DNA of 47,896 nt from Actinomycetes bacterium (GTDB lineage: Bacteria; Actinomycetota; Aquicultoria; UBA3085; Oleimmundimicrobiaceae): NCBI GenBank assembly GCA_030614255.1, contig JAUWKI010000009.1, forward strand, positions 1-47,896, read 5' to 3'. A program made the translations under genes and the position numbers. Shown piece by piece: positions 17,468 through 26,109 of this stretch. The notes beneath the pieces are model-generated. The model ran no database searches. It saw nothing but the letters and a program-made list of their open reading frames with translations, and was not told the origin of the DNA. The stretch's first letter is position 1. Each line of letters begins with the position of its first letter.

Positions 17468-17963
17468 AGCAAACCCAGCTCTATACAAATTAACTGATGG
17501 CAGATGGCTTATGCCTGCCCGCCTCTGGCGGGGCAGATAGCTTAAATTCCCTCCCCCTTGACGGGGGAGGATTAGCCTGTCCGCCTCTGGCGGAGGTGGG
17601 GGTGAAATAAGCAATTCTTCCTCGTCATTGCCTGCCCTGCCTGCCGGCAGGCAGGGCATTACCCTATACCCTTTGATTTTACAATGGAGCGCGAGTGACG
17701 TAGCTGGCAGCTGATTTCTTAATTTTTCCTTGACTTTAAGGAATACTTTAACTAGCATATTTTGTATATGAACTGTCTAAATTGTAGTTTGAGATGAAGC
17801 CTTCTTAAATACTAAGTTTGCGGTAAGCGCCGTAGTGTAGTTTTTGAGAAAGCTTTTTATTTTGAAATTTACAAATTTTTTAACAAAAAGCAGTATCTTT
17901 AACGCGAGTTATTCGTATAATAAGGTAAAAATATCTTTGAATTCCTATAGAATGCAGGATATT
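17468..17963. repeat. Gene-less spacer with repeat copies
   Basis: From 17468 to about 17700 it carries repeats: a second copy of the CCTCCCCCTTGACGGGGGAGG repeat (near 17548), two CCGCCTCTGGCGG hairpins (around 17520 and 17582), and a GCCCTGCCTGCCGGCAGGCAGGGC palindrome (near 17633-17656). From 17700 to 17963 I see only AT-rich DNA with a TATAAT at 17916-17921 that lacks a good -35. Confidence 0.7.
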
Positions 17964-17993
17964 TTGTCGATATATGTAATAATTGTCTATACT
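17964..17993 (+). promoter_or_regulatory. Promoter of the first S-layer-like gene
   Basis: TTGTCG (17964-17969) and TATACT (17988-17993), 18-base spacer. The same arrangement recurs at 20208-20237 ahead of the paralogue. Confidence 0.55.
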
Positions 17994-17999
17994 TAGTAG

Positions 18000-18184
18000 A
18001 TGCGGCTACAGGCCCAAATTGAAAATTGAGAGTTGCGGGGTGTTTTAGTTCGCGCTTCGCGATTTAAAATTTACAGTTTTTAAGGGGCTTTAGCATATAG
18101 AAGAGTTACAAACTCCTTGAGAAAGGGGGGAAATAGATGAATAACAACTTAAAAAATTTATCCCACTTGAAAGGAGGTGTAAAT
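18000..18184 (+). promoter_or_regulatory. Conserved long 5' leader of the first S-layer-like gene
   Basis: About 185 bases of leader, nearly identical to 20244-20482 ahead of the paralogue: GCGGCTACAGGCCC, GAATTGAAAATTGAGAGTTG, then a short TCGCGCTTCGCGA hairpin (about 18050-18062), TTTAAAATTTACAG, and AGAAAGGGGGGAAATAGATG. I recognise no known riboswitch. It may be an mRNA-stabilising leader of an abundant protein. ATG18137 in this leader is in frame with the gene. Confidence 0.55.
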
Positions 18185-19948
18185 ATGAGAAAAAAATTAG
18201 CCATTATACTTACAATTGCCATGATGTTGCCAATGGTGTTTATGGCGCTACCGGCTTCTGCCGATTACGCGACATATACAACCCGGCTTTCCGGCGCGAC
18301 CAGGGTTGAGACGGCCGTTGCGGTTTCTGTGGAAAAATATCCAGCAACTGCTGATGCAACTAACGTAGTTCTTGCTCGCAAAGATATGTTTCCGGACGCG
18401 TTGGGCGGAGGTGTTCTCGCCGATGTCAAAACCGCGCCTGTTTTATTGACTTCCTCAACGTCGCTTGACGGCGCTGCTAAAGATGAAATAAACAGGTCTT
18501 TAAATGGTTTGGCAGGAACGGTTTACATCCTTGGAGGCACGGGGGCTATCTCCACTGATGTGGAGAACGCGGTTAAAGCTCTCGATAGCGATTACACGGT
18601 AACAAGGATTTCCGGAGCCGACAGATATGAAACCGCCGCGGAGATTGCCAAAGCGGCCCATGCTGCTCCCAATACTTATCTGATTGCTACCGGGGAGAAC
18701 TTCCCGGATGCTTTAGCGGCAGCTGCTGCCGGCGCACTTAAGGACTTCCCTGTTTTGTTGGTGACTAAAGATTCCGTTCCGGCTGCTACAAGGAACTTAA
18801 TTCTTAGCGACAGGGCTGTAAAGCTTATTGTTATCGGCGGAACAGCTGTTGTTTCAGACGCGGTCGTTGACGAGCTTGCTACGCTTACGGATGGAACCAT
18901 TAAACGCGTTTCCGGAGCCGACAGGTATGCTACGGCAGTTGAGGTAGCCAAACATGTTGACTTGTGGAGTAAGGATGCTGTTACTGGTTCAGCTGCTCAA
19001 ACGTGGTGCATGGCAAGAGGCGATGACTTTGCGGACGCTTTGGCGGGAGCCATTCTGGGAAAACCGCTTTTGCTTACTCAATCATCAACCTTTAACGCGA
19101 CTACCGAGAGTTATCTTAAAGCGATTTATCCGAAGGATGCCGATGGAACTACCAGCAACATTACTATTCTTGGCGGAACGGGCGCGATTGCCGGTTCCGT
19201 AGAGAGAGCGGTTGCTGTTAGAGTTTCCTGTGAAAACTGGGGAACAACGATAGCTACGCCCAGTATTACTGAGGTTGACAGTGCAACTAATTCACCGGCC
19301 GGCCCATCAAAGGATACTACGCCTGATGTTAAAGTGAATCATGCAGCAGTTGCAACGAATGATGTTATAACTCTCTATGATGCAACCGGCGCTAACCTTG
19401 TTGAGCTTGCGAGTGATACGGCTGGTGTAAGTGGGGCAACTAACACCACACTAACGAGTAGCGCTCTTACTACTGACGGAACTTACGTTCTTAAGGTTAA
19501 GCATGCCGATAAGTACGGTAATGAGAGTGCCTTATCATCTAGCTTCAGCTATGTTCTTGACACGACAGCTCCACATCCTTCGACCATAGTGACGGATAAT
19601 GGTAATGGTGATCACATACCCCAGACGGGTGAGAAGTTTATCATCACCTTCAATGAAGCTCTTAATCCGGCTGATAGTTCGGTAGCTAGCGCGGGCGCTA
19701 TTAGTGCATCAAGCGGAGTGTTTGTTGGTCTTGGTACATTTACCACTGCGGGCAGCAACACCGCAGGATCATTCACCACAAGTATTAGCACGGACGGTAA
19801 AGTGGTTACAGTAACAGTAGACATGACTTACGGTACAAGCGATACGGGATTCGGCGGTAATTTCGGATTCTCGAATAGCACTATAACCGACGTTGCCGGT
19901 AACGGAGTTGTTCCTACCGGGTATTATACGGTAACCGGTAGCTGGTAA
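18185..19948 (+). CDS. S-layer-like wall protein 1, three N-terminal CWB2 repeats plus Ig-like C-terminus
   Basis: A 587-aa exported protein: signal peptide ending PASA/DY (about residue 26), three CWB2 repeats (about 30-355, each with RYATA/RVETA, FPDAL and LGGTGAIS-type blocks), then bacterial Ig-like domains (about 375-587) with DTTAPHPSTIVTD, FIITFNEALNP and Ser/Thr/Gly-rich strands. No catalytic domain is present, so it is probably structural, held on wall polymer and exposed through its Ig part. ATG18185 has an ideal AAAGGAGGTG; ATG18137 (preceded by AGGGGGG) would add 16 residues and bury the signal peptide. It is a tandem paralogue of 20483-22255. Confidence 0.87.
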   Translation: MRKKLAIILTIAMMLPMVFMALPASADYATYTTRLSGATRVETAVAVSVEKYPATADATNVVLARKDMFPDALGGGVLADVKTAPVLLTSSTSLDGAAKDEINRSLNGLAGTVYILGGTGAISTDVENAVKALDSDYTVTRISGADRYETAAEIAKAAHAAPNTYLIATGENFPDALAAAAAGALKDFPVLLVTKDSVPAATRNLILSDRAVKLIVIGGTAVVSDAVVDELATLTDGTIKRVSGADRYATAVEVAKHVDLWSKDAVTGSAAQTWCMARGDDFADALAGAILGKPLLLTQSSTFNATTESYLKAIYPKDADGTTSNITILGGTGAIAGSVERAVAVRVSCENWGTTIATPSITEVDSATNSPAGPSKDTTPDVKVNHAAVATNDVITLYDATGANLVELASDTAGVSGATNTTLTSSALTTDGTYVLKVKHADKYGNESALSSSFSYVLDTTAPHPSTIVTDNGNGDHIPQTGEKFIITFNEALNPADSSVASAGAISASSGVFVGLGTFTTAGSNTAGSFTTSISTDGKVVTVTVDMTYGTSDTGFGGNFGFSNSTITDVAGNGVVPTGYYTVTGSW

Positions 19949-20134
19949 GAGAACGATTAGATTAATCGGGTTCTTGATTCTTAAACCCACTCGTCATTGC
20001 GAGGAGCGATAGCGACGCGGCAATCTAGACTGCCACACTCCCTTTGGTCGTTCGCAGTGACGGTAAAGGTGTCATTGCGAGTTCCGATGTTTCATCGGGA
20101 CGCGGCAATCTAGAAGAATCCAAAAGTTAAGAAT
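19949..20134. repeat. Dispersed GTCATTGCGAG...GCAATCT repeats
   Basis: Two uninterrupted copies (about 19992-20027 and 20071-20112) separated by a copy in the opposite sense (GACTGCCACACTCC...CGCAGTGACGG). They serve as empty-site references for the interrupted copies at 13674 and 15827. An imperfect GAACGATTA/TAATCGGGTTC stem follows the stop codon. Confidence 0.7.
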
Positions 20135-20164
20135 AAAAAACCCCGCCGTTGGCGGGGTTTTTTA
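20135..20164 (+). terminator. Rho-independent terminator
   Basis: CCCCGCC (20141-20147), loop GTT, GGCGGGG (20151-20157), then TTTTTTTA; a preceding run of A makes it potentially bidirectional. It closes the first S-layer-like transcript. Confidence 0.9.
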
Positions 20165-20207
20165 TTTCCCTTTGTTTTTTTATTTAAACTAAAGAATGAA
20201 GGATTTT

Positions 20208-20237
20208 TTGCCGATATATGTAATAATTGTCTATGTT
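20208..20237 (+). promoter_or_regulatory. Promoter of the second S-layer-like gene
   Basis: TTGCCG (20208-20213), 18-base spacer, TATGTT (20232-20237), aligned with the promoter at 17964-17993. Confidence 0.5.
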
Positions 20238-20243
20238 TAGGAA

Positions 20244-20482
20244 ATGCGGCTACAGGCCCGAATTGAAAATTGAGAGTTGCGGGGCGTTTTAGTTTATGTT
20301 TCACTTGCCTGCCGGCCTGCCTGCCGGCCTGCCTGCCGGTAGGCACGGTAGGCACGGTAATTTAAAATTTACAGTTTTTAAAGGGTTTTAGCATATAGAA
20401 AAGTAACAAACTCCTTAAGAAAGGGGGGAAATAGATGAATAACAATTTGAAAAATTTATCCTATTTGAAGGGAGACGTAAAT
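20244..20482 (+). promoter_or_regulatory. Conserved leader of the second S-layer-like gene, with palindromic insertions
   Basis: Same leader as 18000-18184, but the small TCGCG/CGCGA hairpin is replaced by a cluster of GCCTGCCGGCC and TGCCTGCCGGTAGGCA palindromes (about 20304-20360). Flanks on both sides still align, so the expansion is confined to the hairpin position. Confidence 0.6.
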
Positions 20483-22255
20483 ATGAGAAAAAAAATAGCC
20501 ATTATACTTACGATTGCCATGATGTTGCCAATGGTATTTATGGCGCTACCGGCTTATGCCGATTACGCGTCATACACAACCCGGCTTTCCGGCGCGACCA
20601 GGGTTGAGACGGCCGTTGCGGTTTCCCAAGAAAAGCATCCGACCACTGGTGGAGCATCAGCCGTAGTTCTTGCCCGCAAAGACGCGTTTCCGGACGCCTT
20701 GGCTGGAGGTGTTCTCGCCGACGCCAAGAGCGCGCCGATTTTATTGACTTCCTCAATTTCACTCGATACTGCCACCAAAGATGAGATAAATAGGTGTTTA
20801 AATTATGCTCCAAAAACGGTTTACATCCTCGGAGGCACAGGAGCCATCTCTGCCGATGTGGAGAATGAAGTTAAGGCTCTAAACAGTAACTACATCGTAA
20901 CAAGGATTTCCGGAGCCGACAGGTATGCTACTGCCGCAGAGATTGCCAAAGTGGCCCATGCTGCTCCCAATACTTATCTGATTGCCACCGGGGAGAACTT
21001 CCCGGATGCTTTAGCGGCAGCCGCGGCGGGCGCTAAATATGATTTTCCTGTTCTGTTGGTGACTAAAGATTCCGTTCCTACTGCTACAAAGGATTTAATT
21101 CTTTCCGATGAGGGCAGGGATGTGAAACTTATCATTGTTGGCGGAACCGGCGTTGTTTCAGACACAGTCGTTAGCGAGCTTGCCACGCTTACCTCCGGAA
21201 CCATTAAGCGCGTTTCCGGAGCCGACAGGTATGCTACAGCCGTTGAGGTGGCCAAGCATGCTGACCTGTGGAATCGCACTGCTGCTAACATTGCTTCCAC
21301 GTGGTCTGTGGCAAGAGGCGATGACTTCGCGGACGCTTTGGCGGGAGCCATTCTGGGAAAACCGCTTTTGCTTACCAATACGTCAGACTTTAACGCGACT
21401 ACCGAGAGTTATCTAAAGACGATTTTCCCGAAAAGTACTGACGTGAGTACGGGCAACGTTTATGTTCTCGGCGGAACAGGAGCAATCATCAATTCTGTAG
21501 AGAGGTTGATTGCCATCAGGGTTTCCGGCGAAAACTGGGGCACACCGATAGCTGCGCCCGGCATTTATTCGGTTAATGGAGGAATCGGCGCGACAACCAA
21601 TTCACCGGCCGGCCCGTCATCGGATACTGCGCCTGACGTTAAAGTCTTGCATGACGCGGTTAAAGCTGCCGGTATCATGACGCTTTACGACGCAACCGGC
21701 GCTGACCTTGTTGAGCTTGCGACCATAGCTACTGTAGTGGATGCGGCAAGCACCACCATAACTACTTTTGCTACTGCTCTTAGCACGGATGGGACTTATG
21801 CTCTGAAGGTTAAGATTGTCGATAAATACGGCAATGAGAGCCCGTTGTCAGCCGGCTTTAGCTATACTCTTGATACGACAAAGCCATATCCTGCAAGTAT
21901 GGTTCTTGCTAATGGTGGTGTTGCGGATGAATTGGACGATGGAGACACGATAACCATCACCTTCAATGAGCCCATTGACGCGAGTTCGGCTACCAATGGT
22001 ACTATTGGTAGCGACGGAGTGTTTAGCACCCTTGGTACATTTGCCACCGCGGGTAGTAACAGCGGAGGCTTATATACAGTGAGCGTTAGCACGGATTGTA
22101 AGGTGGTTACGTTAACGTTAACCTTTACTCTCGACGTAAATGACACGCCATTCAGCGATAGCTTTACCTTTACATCGGGTAAAAATACTATAACCGATGC
22201 TGTCGGTAATCTTGTTGTTGATGATACAGCTTATACGCCAACCGGTGGATGGTAA
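20483..22255 (+). CDS. S-layer-like wall protein 2, paralogue of protein 1
   Basis: A 590-aa exported protein with the same plan as 18185-19948: signal peptide (cleavage near PAYA/DY), three CWB2 repeats to about residue 360, and Ig-like C-terminal domains with SPLSAGFSYTLDTTKPYP and ITITFNEPIDASS blocks. The CWB2 part is much more alike between paralogues than the Ig part, consistent with exposed regions diverging. The ribosome binding site is GAAGGGAG, weaker than in copy 1. Tandem duplication with separate promoters and terminators suggests independent or differential expression. Confidence 0.87.
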   Translation: MRKKIAIILTIAMMLPMVFMALPAYADYASYTTRLSGATRVETAVAVSQEKHPTTGGASAVVLARKDAFPDALAGGVLADAKSAPILLTSSISLDTATKDEINRCLNYAPKTVYILGGTGAISADVENEVKALNSNYIVTRISGADRYATAAEIAKVAHAAPNTYLIATGENFPDALAAAAAGAKYDFPVLLVTKDSVPTATKDLILSDEGRDVKLIIVGGTGVVSDTVVSELATLTSGTIKRVSGADRYATAVEVAKHADLWNRTAANIASTWSVARGDDFADALAGAILGKPLLLTNTSDFNATTESYLKTIFPKSTDVSTGNVYVLGGTGAIINSVERLIAIRVSGENWGTPIAAPGIYSVNGGIGATTNSPAGPSSDTAPDVKVLHDAVKAAGIMTLYDATGADLVELATIATVVDAASTTITTFATALSTDGTYALKVKIVDKYGNESPLSAGFSYTLDTTKPYPASMVLANGGVADELDDGDTITITFNEPIDASSATNGTIGSDGVFSTLGTFATAGSNSGGLYTVSVSTDCKVVTLTLTFTLDVNDTPFSDSFTFTSGKNTITDAVGNLVVDDTAYTPTGGW

Positions 22256-22318
22256 AAGACGATTAATCGGGTTCTTGATTCTTAAAGGAGCCAAAAGTTA
22301 AGAACAAAAGTTAAGAAT

Positions 22319-22348
22319 AAAAAAGCCCCCCGAAACGGGGGCTTTTTT
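22319..22348 (+). terminator. Rho-independent terminator
   Basis: AAGCCCCC (from 22323) pairs with GGGGGCTT (22337-22344) around a short loop, followed by TTTTTTA. It closes the second S-layer-like gene. Confidence 0.9.
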
Positions 22349-22962
22349 ATTTCCCTCATTAGTACTATAAACCACTGGTTTACCTGGCCCGCCCGCCTCT
22401 GGAGGATCTGCCCACAGATTGGTCATTGCGAAGAGCCTTTGGTTTGATCTGTCATTGCCTGTCTGCCGGCAGGCACGCACGGCGAGCGAAGTGTGGCAAT
22501 CTCGGTTTTTAAATTTACAATGATGCGTAAGCGATACCTCTCGTTATTACCGTGATAGTAGGCAGTGAAGCAATTTAGACTGCCACATTCCCTTTGGTCG
22601 TTCGCAGTGACGGTAAAGGTGTCATTGCGCTTGTCCGCCTCTGGCGGGAGGAGCGATGTTTCATCGGGACGCGGCCAATCTTGAGATCACCACGCCCTTC
22701 GGGCTCGTGATGACGAATAGGGTGTCATTGCCTGCCTGTAGAAAGTGTTTTGTATTTTGTTTTTCAGTCCCCCGTGGGTCAAGTAGACAGCGACCCCACC
22801 TACGACAACGCTCCGTTCGGGCAAACCCTCCACCCTGGCCCCGCCAATGCCTAGCGGCATAATAGGCGTAGGCAGGCGGGGATGTGGGCAGGTGGACAAG
22901 CAAAGCATATGAGCACGCCGCTTCGTTTAACCCCTTTTAGAAATTCATAATTAACTATAAAC

Positions 22963-22992
22963 TATTACCGTATTAACGTTAATACGGTAATA
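22963..22992. repeat. 30-bp perfect palindrome, copy 1
   Basis: Arms TATTACCGTATTAAC and its exact complement meet at AACGTT. Identical to 25829-25858 and closely matched at 26525-26554. Confidence 0.9.
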
Positions 22993-23159
22993 CCAAGGTT
23001 ATTAAGTAATTAATGGATTAAAGTTCTCATGTCACCAAATTGCCATATCATTTAAAATAGCCTCCCTGATATCTGATACAGACCAGCATCTGGCAGCTTC
23101 CAGTCACCAGGAAAAACAAAAGTAGAAGTTTTCATTGTTTTTAAGTTTTTCCAATTCCG

Positions 23160-23354
23160 GTGGGTCGGACAAATCGAAACTTGAGGCCGCCCCGATGAAA
23201 CGAGTGGAATGTGCTGGAAAGCCCTCCATAGGCGGGCAGGCGAACAAAGTGAGCGCCCGAGAGTCTGTGTCTGAGCGTAAGCGAGTTATTCTCGGCCCGT
23301 CCGAACGAGAGTATAGCCGCGGATACGGCCGAGCGTGGAGCATGTCCGACCCAC
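23160..23354. repeat. 195-bp element bounded by 12-bp inverted repeats
   Basis: GTGGGTCGGACA (23160-23171) and TGTCCGACCCAC (23343-23354) are perfect inverted repeats around a GC-richer interior than the surrounding AT-rich DNA. No protein is convincing. It could be a miniature mobile element or a structured RNA. Confidence 0.5.
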
Positions 23355-23509
23355 AAAATAAAACTCTTTAGGCGAGTAAGAAAATCGGATACCGATCTGA
23401 CGATGAACAAATCAATCCTTTTTGAAACCTTAAATTTTCCATCGGGACAGGGTTTGTTTCCGGCTTCTTTTATCTTCGCAGTGAGGGACCAGGTGTTTAA
23501 AATGTTTTA

Positions 23510-25573
23510 TTAATTTTTGCTTTTTGCCTCACTTATTTCGTTTAATGTTAATTTTAGCTCTTTGTCCCCGGGCCAGATTTCTAAACCTTTATTTACTATC
23601 TCTAAAGCATTTTTCCAGTCTTTTTTAACGCCGTAGGCCCGCCCCAAAAAGTTATAGGCATTCTTGTTGCATTTCGGATTTAGTTCAATTGCTCTTTCGA
23701 GCTCGGGTATGGATTCGTTGGTTTTACCCATCTTAAAATAGGCGAAGCCCAACCCAAGGTGGCTTCCTTCCATATAAGGGTCTATCTCAATTGCTTTCTT
23801 AAAGTTCTCCGCGGCTTTTTCCGGCTGATTGTAATTTCCATATATGACTCCCAAAGAGATATAGGGATTTATGCTGTATGGATTGAGGTCTCGAGCTTCT
23901 TCGTATGCTTTTATGGCTTTATCGAAATATTCTCTGTACTCTTTGGATGTTGTGGACTCCATCTTTGCCTTGTAAATGTCGCCCAGTTTTAAAAGATACA
24001 TTTCGCTTCCGACCTTTTCATCGGCTGCTTTTTCAAACAAATTTATAGCTTCCGTGCTCATCTCGTAAAACTCGGCTCTAAATCCTTCTTTAAAACAGAA
24101 ATCGGCTCGTATCGGCTCAATGGTGGTTTTATACAGGGTGAAGATTAAAAGGCCGGAGATTGCGAAAACGGCGAGATAGTGGGGAGTGCCCCGTTCTACC
24201 CAGGGGAGCTCAATCTCCTTTTCTTTAGGGGTTGTCAGTTGACCGATGGATAAGGCCAGTCCCATCATTATCCAAAGAAGATAATCAAAATTTACTGAGG
24301 CGGGGTTGAATTGCAGCTGGACAAGGCAGGCGGTTATTCCGGCCAAGAGCCCGCCGAGTGTTAAGGCTAAGTCGGTTTTTTTAATTGAGCCCAAGGTTTT
24401 TAAGCTGTTTCGGTAAAGAGCAATAATTATCCAGAGAAAGGCAATTAAGCCCAAAATTCCCGTAGTTATGAGCGTTTCCAACAATTCGTTGTGGGCTTTA
24501 TCGTAATACGTATTTTTCTCAATTTCGTGTATCTCTTCGGGTAAGTACTTCGGAAGCACCAGCGCCAGCGTATCGCGGCCATAGCCCAAAAGCGGCCTGT
24601 CGGCTGTTGCTCTTAAGGTGCTTTTCCAGAGGATAAATCTTGTGGCAACAGTCCCGCCTCCTCTTACGGCGGAAATAGTTCTTTCTTTTAATGTCTCCAG
24701 TTCGGACGGGCCCTCTGTTTTTTTGAGCGGCGCATATGAGCTTAATGCTACCAGGATGAGCAATGTGGTAATGATGGCGATGCCCAATAACTGGATTGGT
24801 TTCTTAAGATTGTTAATTTTAATCTTTTTTCTCTGGGAAACACCAAGTGCTGCCAAGAATAATACGCCAACAGCAAATCCTACCCAGCCGGAACGGGAAT
24901 AAGTTAAGATGAGACAGGTAAACGCGAGAACGCTGGTAATGGCCGAGAATATCTTCATTCTTATAGGTGCCGTGAAACTGCGCGCCAGGGCAACGAAGAA
25001 GGTTAAGGCCAAATAAGAAGAGAGGAAGGCCGAGTTTCCGATGGTAGAAGCAGTCTGGCCCACGTGGGCAGGCAACTCCAATAGGTTTAACCCATAGTGT
25101 TGCAAAATTCCGATGAGGGATACGAAAAAAGCGCCAAAGATGGAGGCGTCCAACACCCTATTGAGATTCTCTTCCGACTTTATGGAATTTACCGAAAGCC
25201 ATACCAGCAAGACATAGCAGGTCATGGTGAGCAGTCCCTCATACCTGTGAAACTCGCCCAAGATGCTTCGGGTGGGGTCAATTGAAAAAATGGTCGAAAG
25301 CACCAAGATGAAAAGGAAGGTGAGAAGGGGCAAATCGAGAGAGGTTTTTTTAAAAACTATTTTACCGGTTGCAACTATTTTTAAAATTGCCAAGATGACA
25401 AGAGAAATTATAAGCGTGCGCAGGACCAGTAGCTTAGGAAGCTCGTAATATATTGCTAACCACGGGCTAAAAATAAGCGGGACCGCAAAGACGATGGCCC
25501 TTAAACTCCAAATGGAGAGGGCATCACAAAACCAGACTATACCACTTTCGCTATTGTTAATTTTTTTTGTCAT
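23510..25573 (-). CDS. O-antigen ligase-like membrane protein with C-terminal TPR repeats
   Basis: The 687-aa protein has about twelve membrane segments (to roughly residue 470) with the O-antigen ligase signature (LTYSRSGWVGFAVGV, RFILWKSTLRATADRPLLGYGRDTL, AHNELLETLITTGILGL). The C-terminal 200 residues are exported-side tetratricopeptide repeats (NLFEKAADEKV; INPYISLGVIYGNYNQPEKA; GLGFAYFKMGKTNESIPEL). Such Wzy/WaaL-TPR proteins ligate or polymerise glycans, including transfer to protein or wall acceptors. It is the second ligase-type protein in the window. One could be the polymerase and this one the ligase, but this is inference. ATG25573 has AGAGGAG upstream. Confidence 0.8.
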   Translation of the reverse strand: MTKKINNSESGIVWFCDALSIWSLRAIVFAVPLIFSPWLAIYYELPKLLVLRTLIISLVILAILKIVATGKIVFKKTSLDLPLLTFLFILVLSTIFSIDPTRSILGEFHRYEGLLTMTCYVLLVWLSVNSIKSEENLNRVLDASIFGAFFVSLIGILQHYGLNLLELPAHVGQTASTIGNSAFLSSYLALTFFVALARSFTAPIRMKIFSAITSVLAFTCLILTYSRSGWVGFAVGVLFLAALGVSQRKKIKINNLKKPIQLLGIAIITTLLILVALSSYAPLKKTEGPSELETLKERTISAVRGGGTVATRFILWKSTLRATADRPLLGYGRDTLALVLPKYLPEEIHEIEKNTYYDKAHNELLETLITTGILGLIAFLWIIIALYRNSLKTLGSIKKTDLALTLGGLLAGITACLVQLQFNPASVNFDYLLWIMMGLALSIGQLTTPKEKEIELPWVERGTPHYLAVFAISGLLIFTLYKTTIEPIRADFCFKEGFRAEFYEMSTEAINLFEKAADEKVGSEMYLLKLGDIYKAKMESTTSKEYREYFDKAIKAYEEARDLNPYSINPYISLGVIYGNYNQPEKAAENFKKAIEIDPYMEGSHLGLGFAYFKMGKTNESIPELERAIELNPKCNKNAYNFLGRAYGVKKDWKNALEIVNKGLEIWPGDKELKLTLNEISEAKSKN

Positions 25574-25647
25574 CCCACTCCTCTTTTACTGAAATCAAGA
25601 CAGACAAACTATAGGTTATTTTATACTTATAAACATTTACGGTCTAG

Positions 25648-25742
25648 GGTAAAATTTCTCAAGCAAAAAATCTCAGGGCAAATATTCTCAAGGTAAATAT
25701 TCTCAAGGTAAAATTACTCAGGTAAAAAACCTCAGAGTAAAC
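25648..25742. repeat. Degenerate 15-bp tandem repeat
   Basis: About six imperfect units around GTAAATATTCTCAAG, with variants such as GTAAAATTACTCAG and GCAAAAAATCTCAGG. Confidence 0.65.
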
Positions 25743-25828
25743 CAAGAAATCTGCTTATAAACAAAACCCTTGCTATCCATCAGTTACTTTACCTTGCTTA
25801 TGCCATACCTTATCTTATTCTACCTTTG

Positions 25829-25858
25829 TATTACCGTATTAACGTTAATACGGTAATA
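25829..25858. repeat. 30-bp perfect palindrome, copy 2
   Basis: Identical to 22963-22992. It lies 256 bases upstream of the ligase-TPR start and just beyond the 3' end of the ArsR-type gene. Confidence 0.9.
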
Positions 25859-25887
25859 GCTTTTGTTTATTAGTATCACTAGAAATT

Positions 25888-26033
25888 CCGCGGACGTAAG
25901 TCCGGGGATGTATCGGGCTCCTAAGTCTTCTTGTTGGGGTATAAATAAAAAACTATATCCGTTATCAAGAGAAAGAAGACTTAGGGCAAGCGAAGCTTGA
26001 AATGTAGGAAACCACGGACTCACGTCCGTGGTA
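25888..26033. mobile_element. IS200/IS605-like miniature element (no transposase)
   Basis: Each end has a small hairpin: CCGCGGACGTAAGTCCGGGG (25888-25907, imperfect) and CCACGGACTCACGTCCGTGG (26014-26033, perfect 8-bp stem). Inside is a 13-bp inverted repeat, CCTAAGTCTTCTT (25920-25932) and AAGAAGACTTAGG (25973-25985). Subterminal hairpins of this sort are what IS200/IS605 TnpA recognises. No coding region fits within 146 bp, so it would be a non-autonomous derivative. Confidence 0.5.
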
Positions 26034-26109
26034 GTTCATTCCAATGCTTGTATGCTTATAGTTTGTGTTTTAAAAGAATAATTTTTTAGGGGGAAGCGGA
26101 GAATCTGAA

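Larger units (their letters stand above)
22349..23509. repeat. Gene-less repeat-rich spacer
   Basis: No coding region is supported in 1161 bases. It contains several CATTGC...GCAATCT repeats (22424-22505, 22575-22690), CCGCCTCTGGCGG hairpins (22388, 22632), a variant 21-bp unit near 22456, a GTGGGTCAAGTAGACAGCG element near 22773, the 30-bp palindrome at 22963-22992 and the inverted-repeat-bounded element at 23160-23354. Confidence 0.75.
25574..26109. repeat. Gene-less spacer with three kinds of repeat
   Basis: The 536 bases hold a degenerate tandem array, the second 30-bp palindrome and an IS200/IS605-like miniature element, listed separately. I see no gene. Confidence 0.7.

Noticed and set aside
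18000-18184. Cyclic-di-GMP or other known riboswitch in the S-layer leader
   Set aside because: The conserved GGGCAAACC/GCAAAGCC-type elements of GEMM switches are absent and no other class fits.
22656-22908. Overlapping reading frames of 68-80 codons on both strands
   Set aside because: They lie in palindromic repeats, have no ribosome binding site and encode repeat-derived peptides.
22963-22992. The 30-bp palindrome as a chromosome dimer resolution (dif) site
   Set aside because: There are three copies in 3.6 kb and perfect symmetry without a dif-like central spacer.
23104-23410. Three overlapping reading frames in the inverted-repeat element
   Set aside because: All three are generated by a GC-rich repeat; no signal, motif or ribosome binding site supports a protein.
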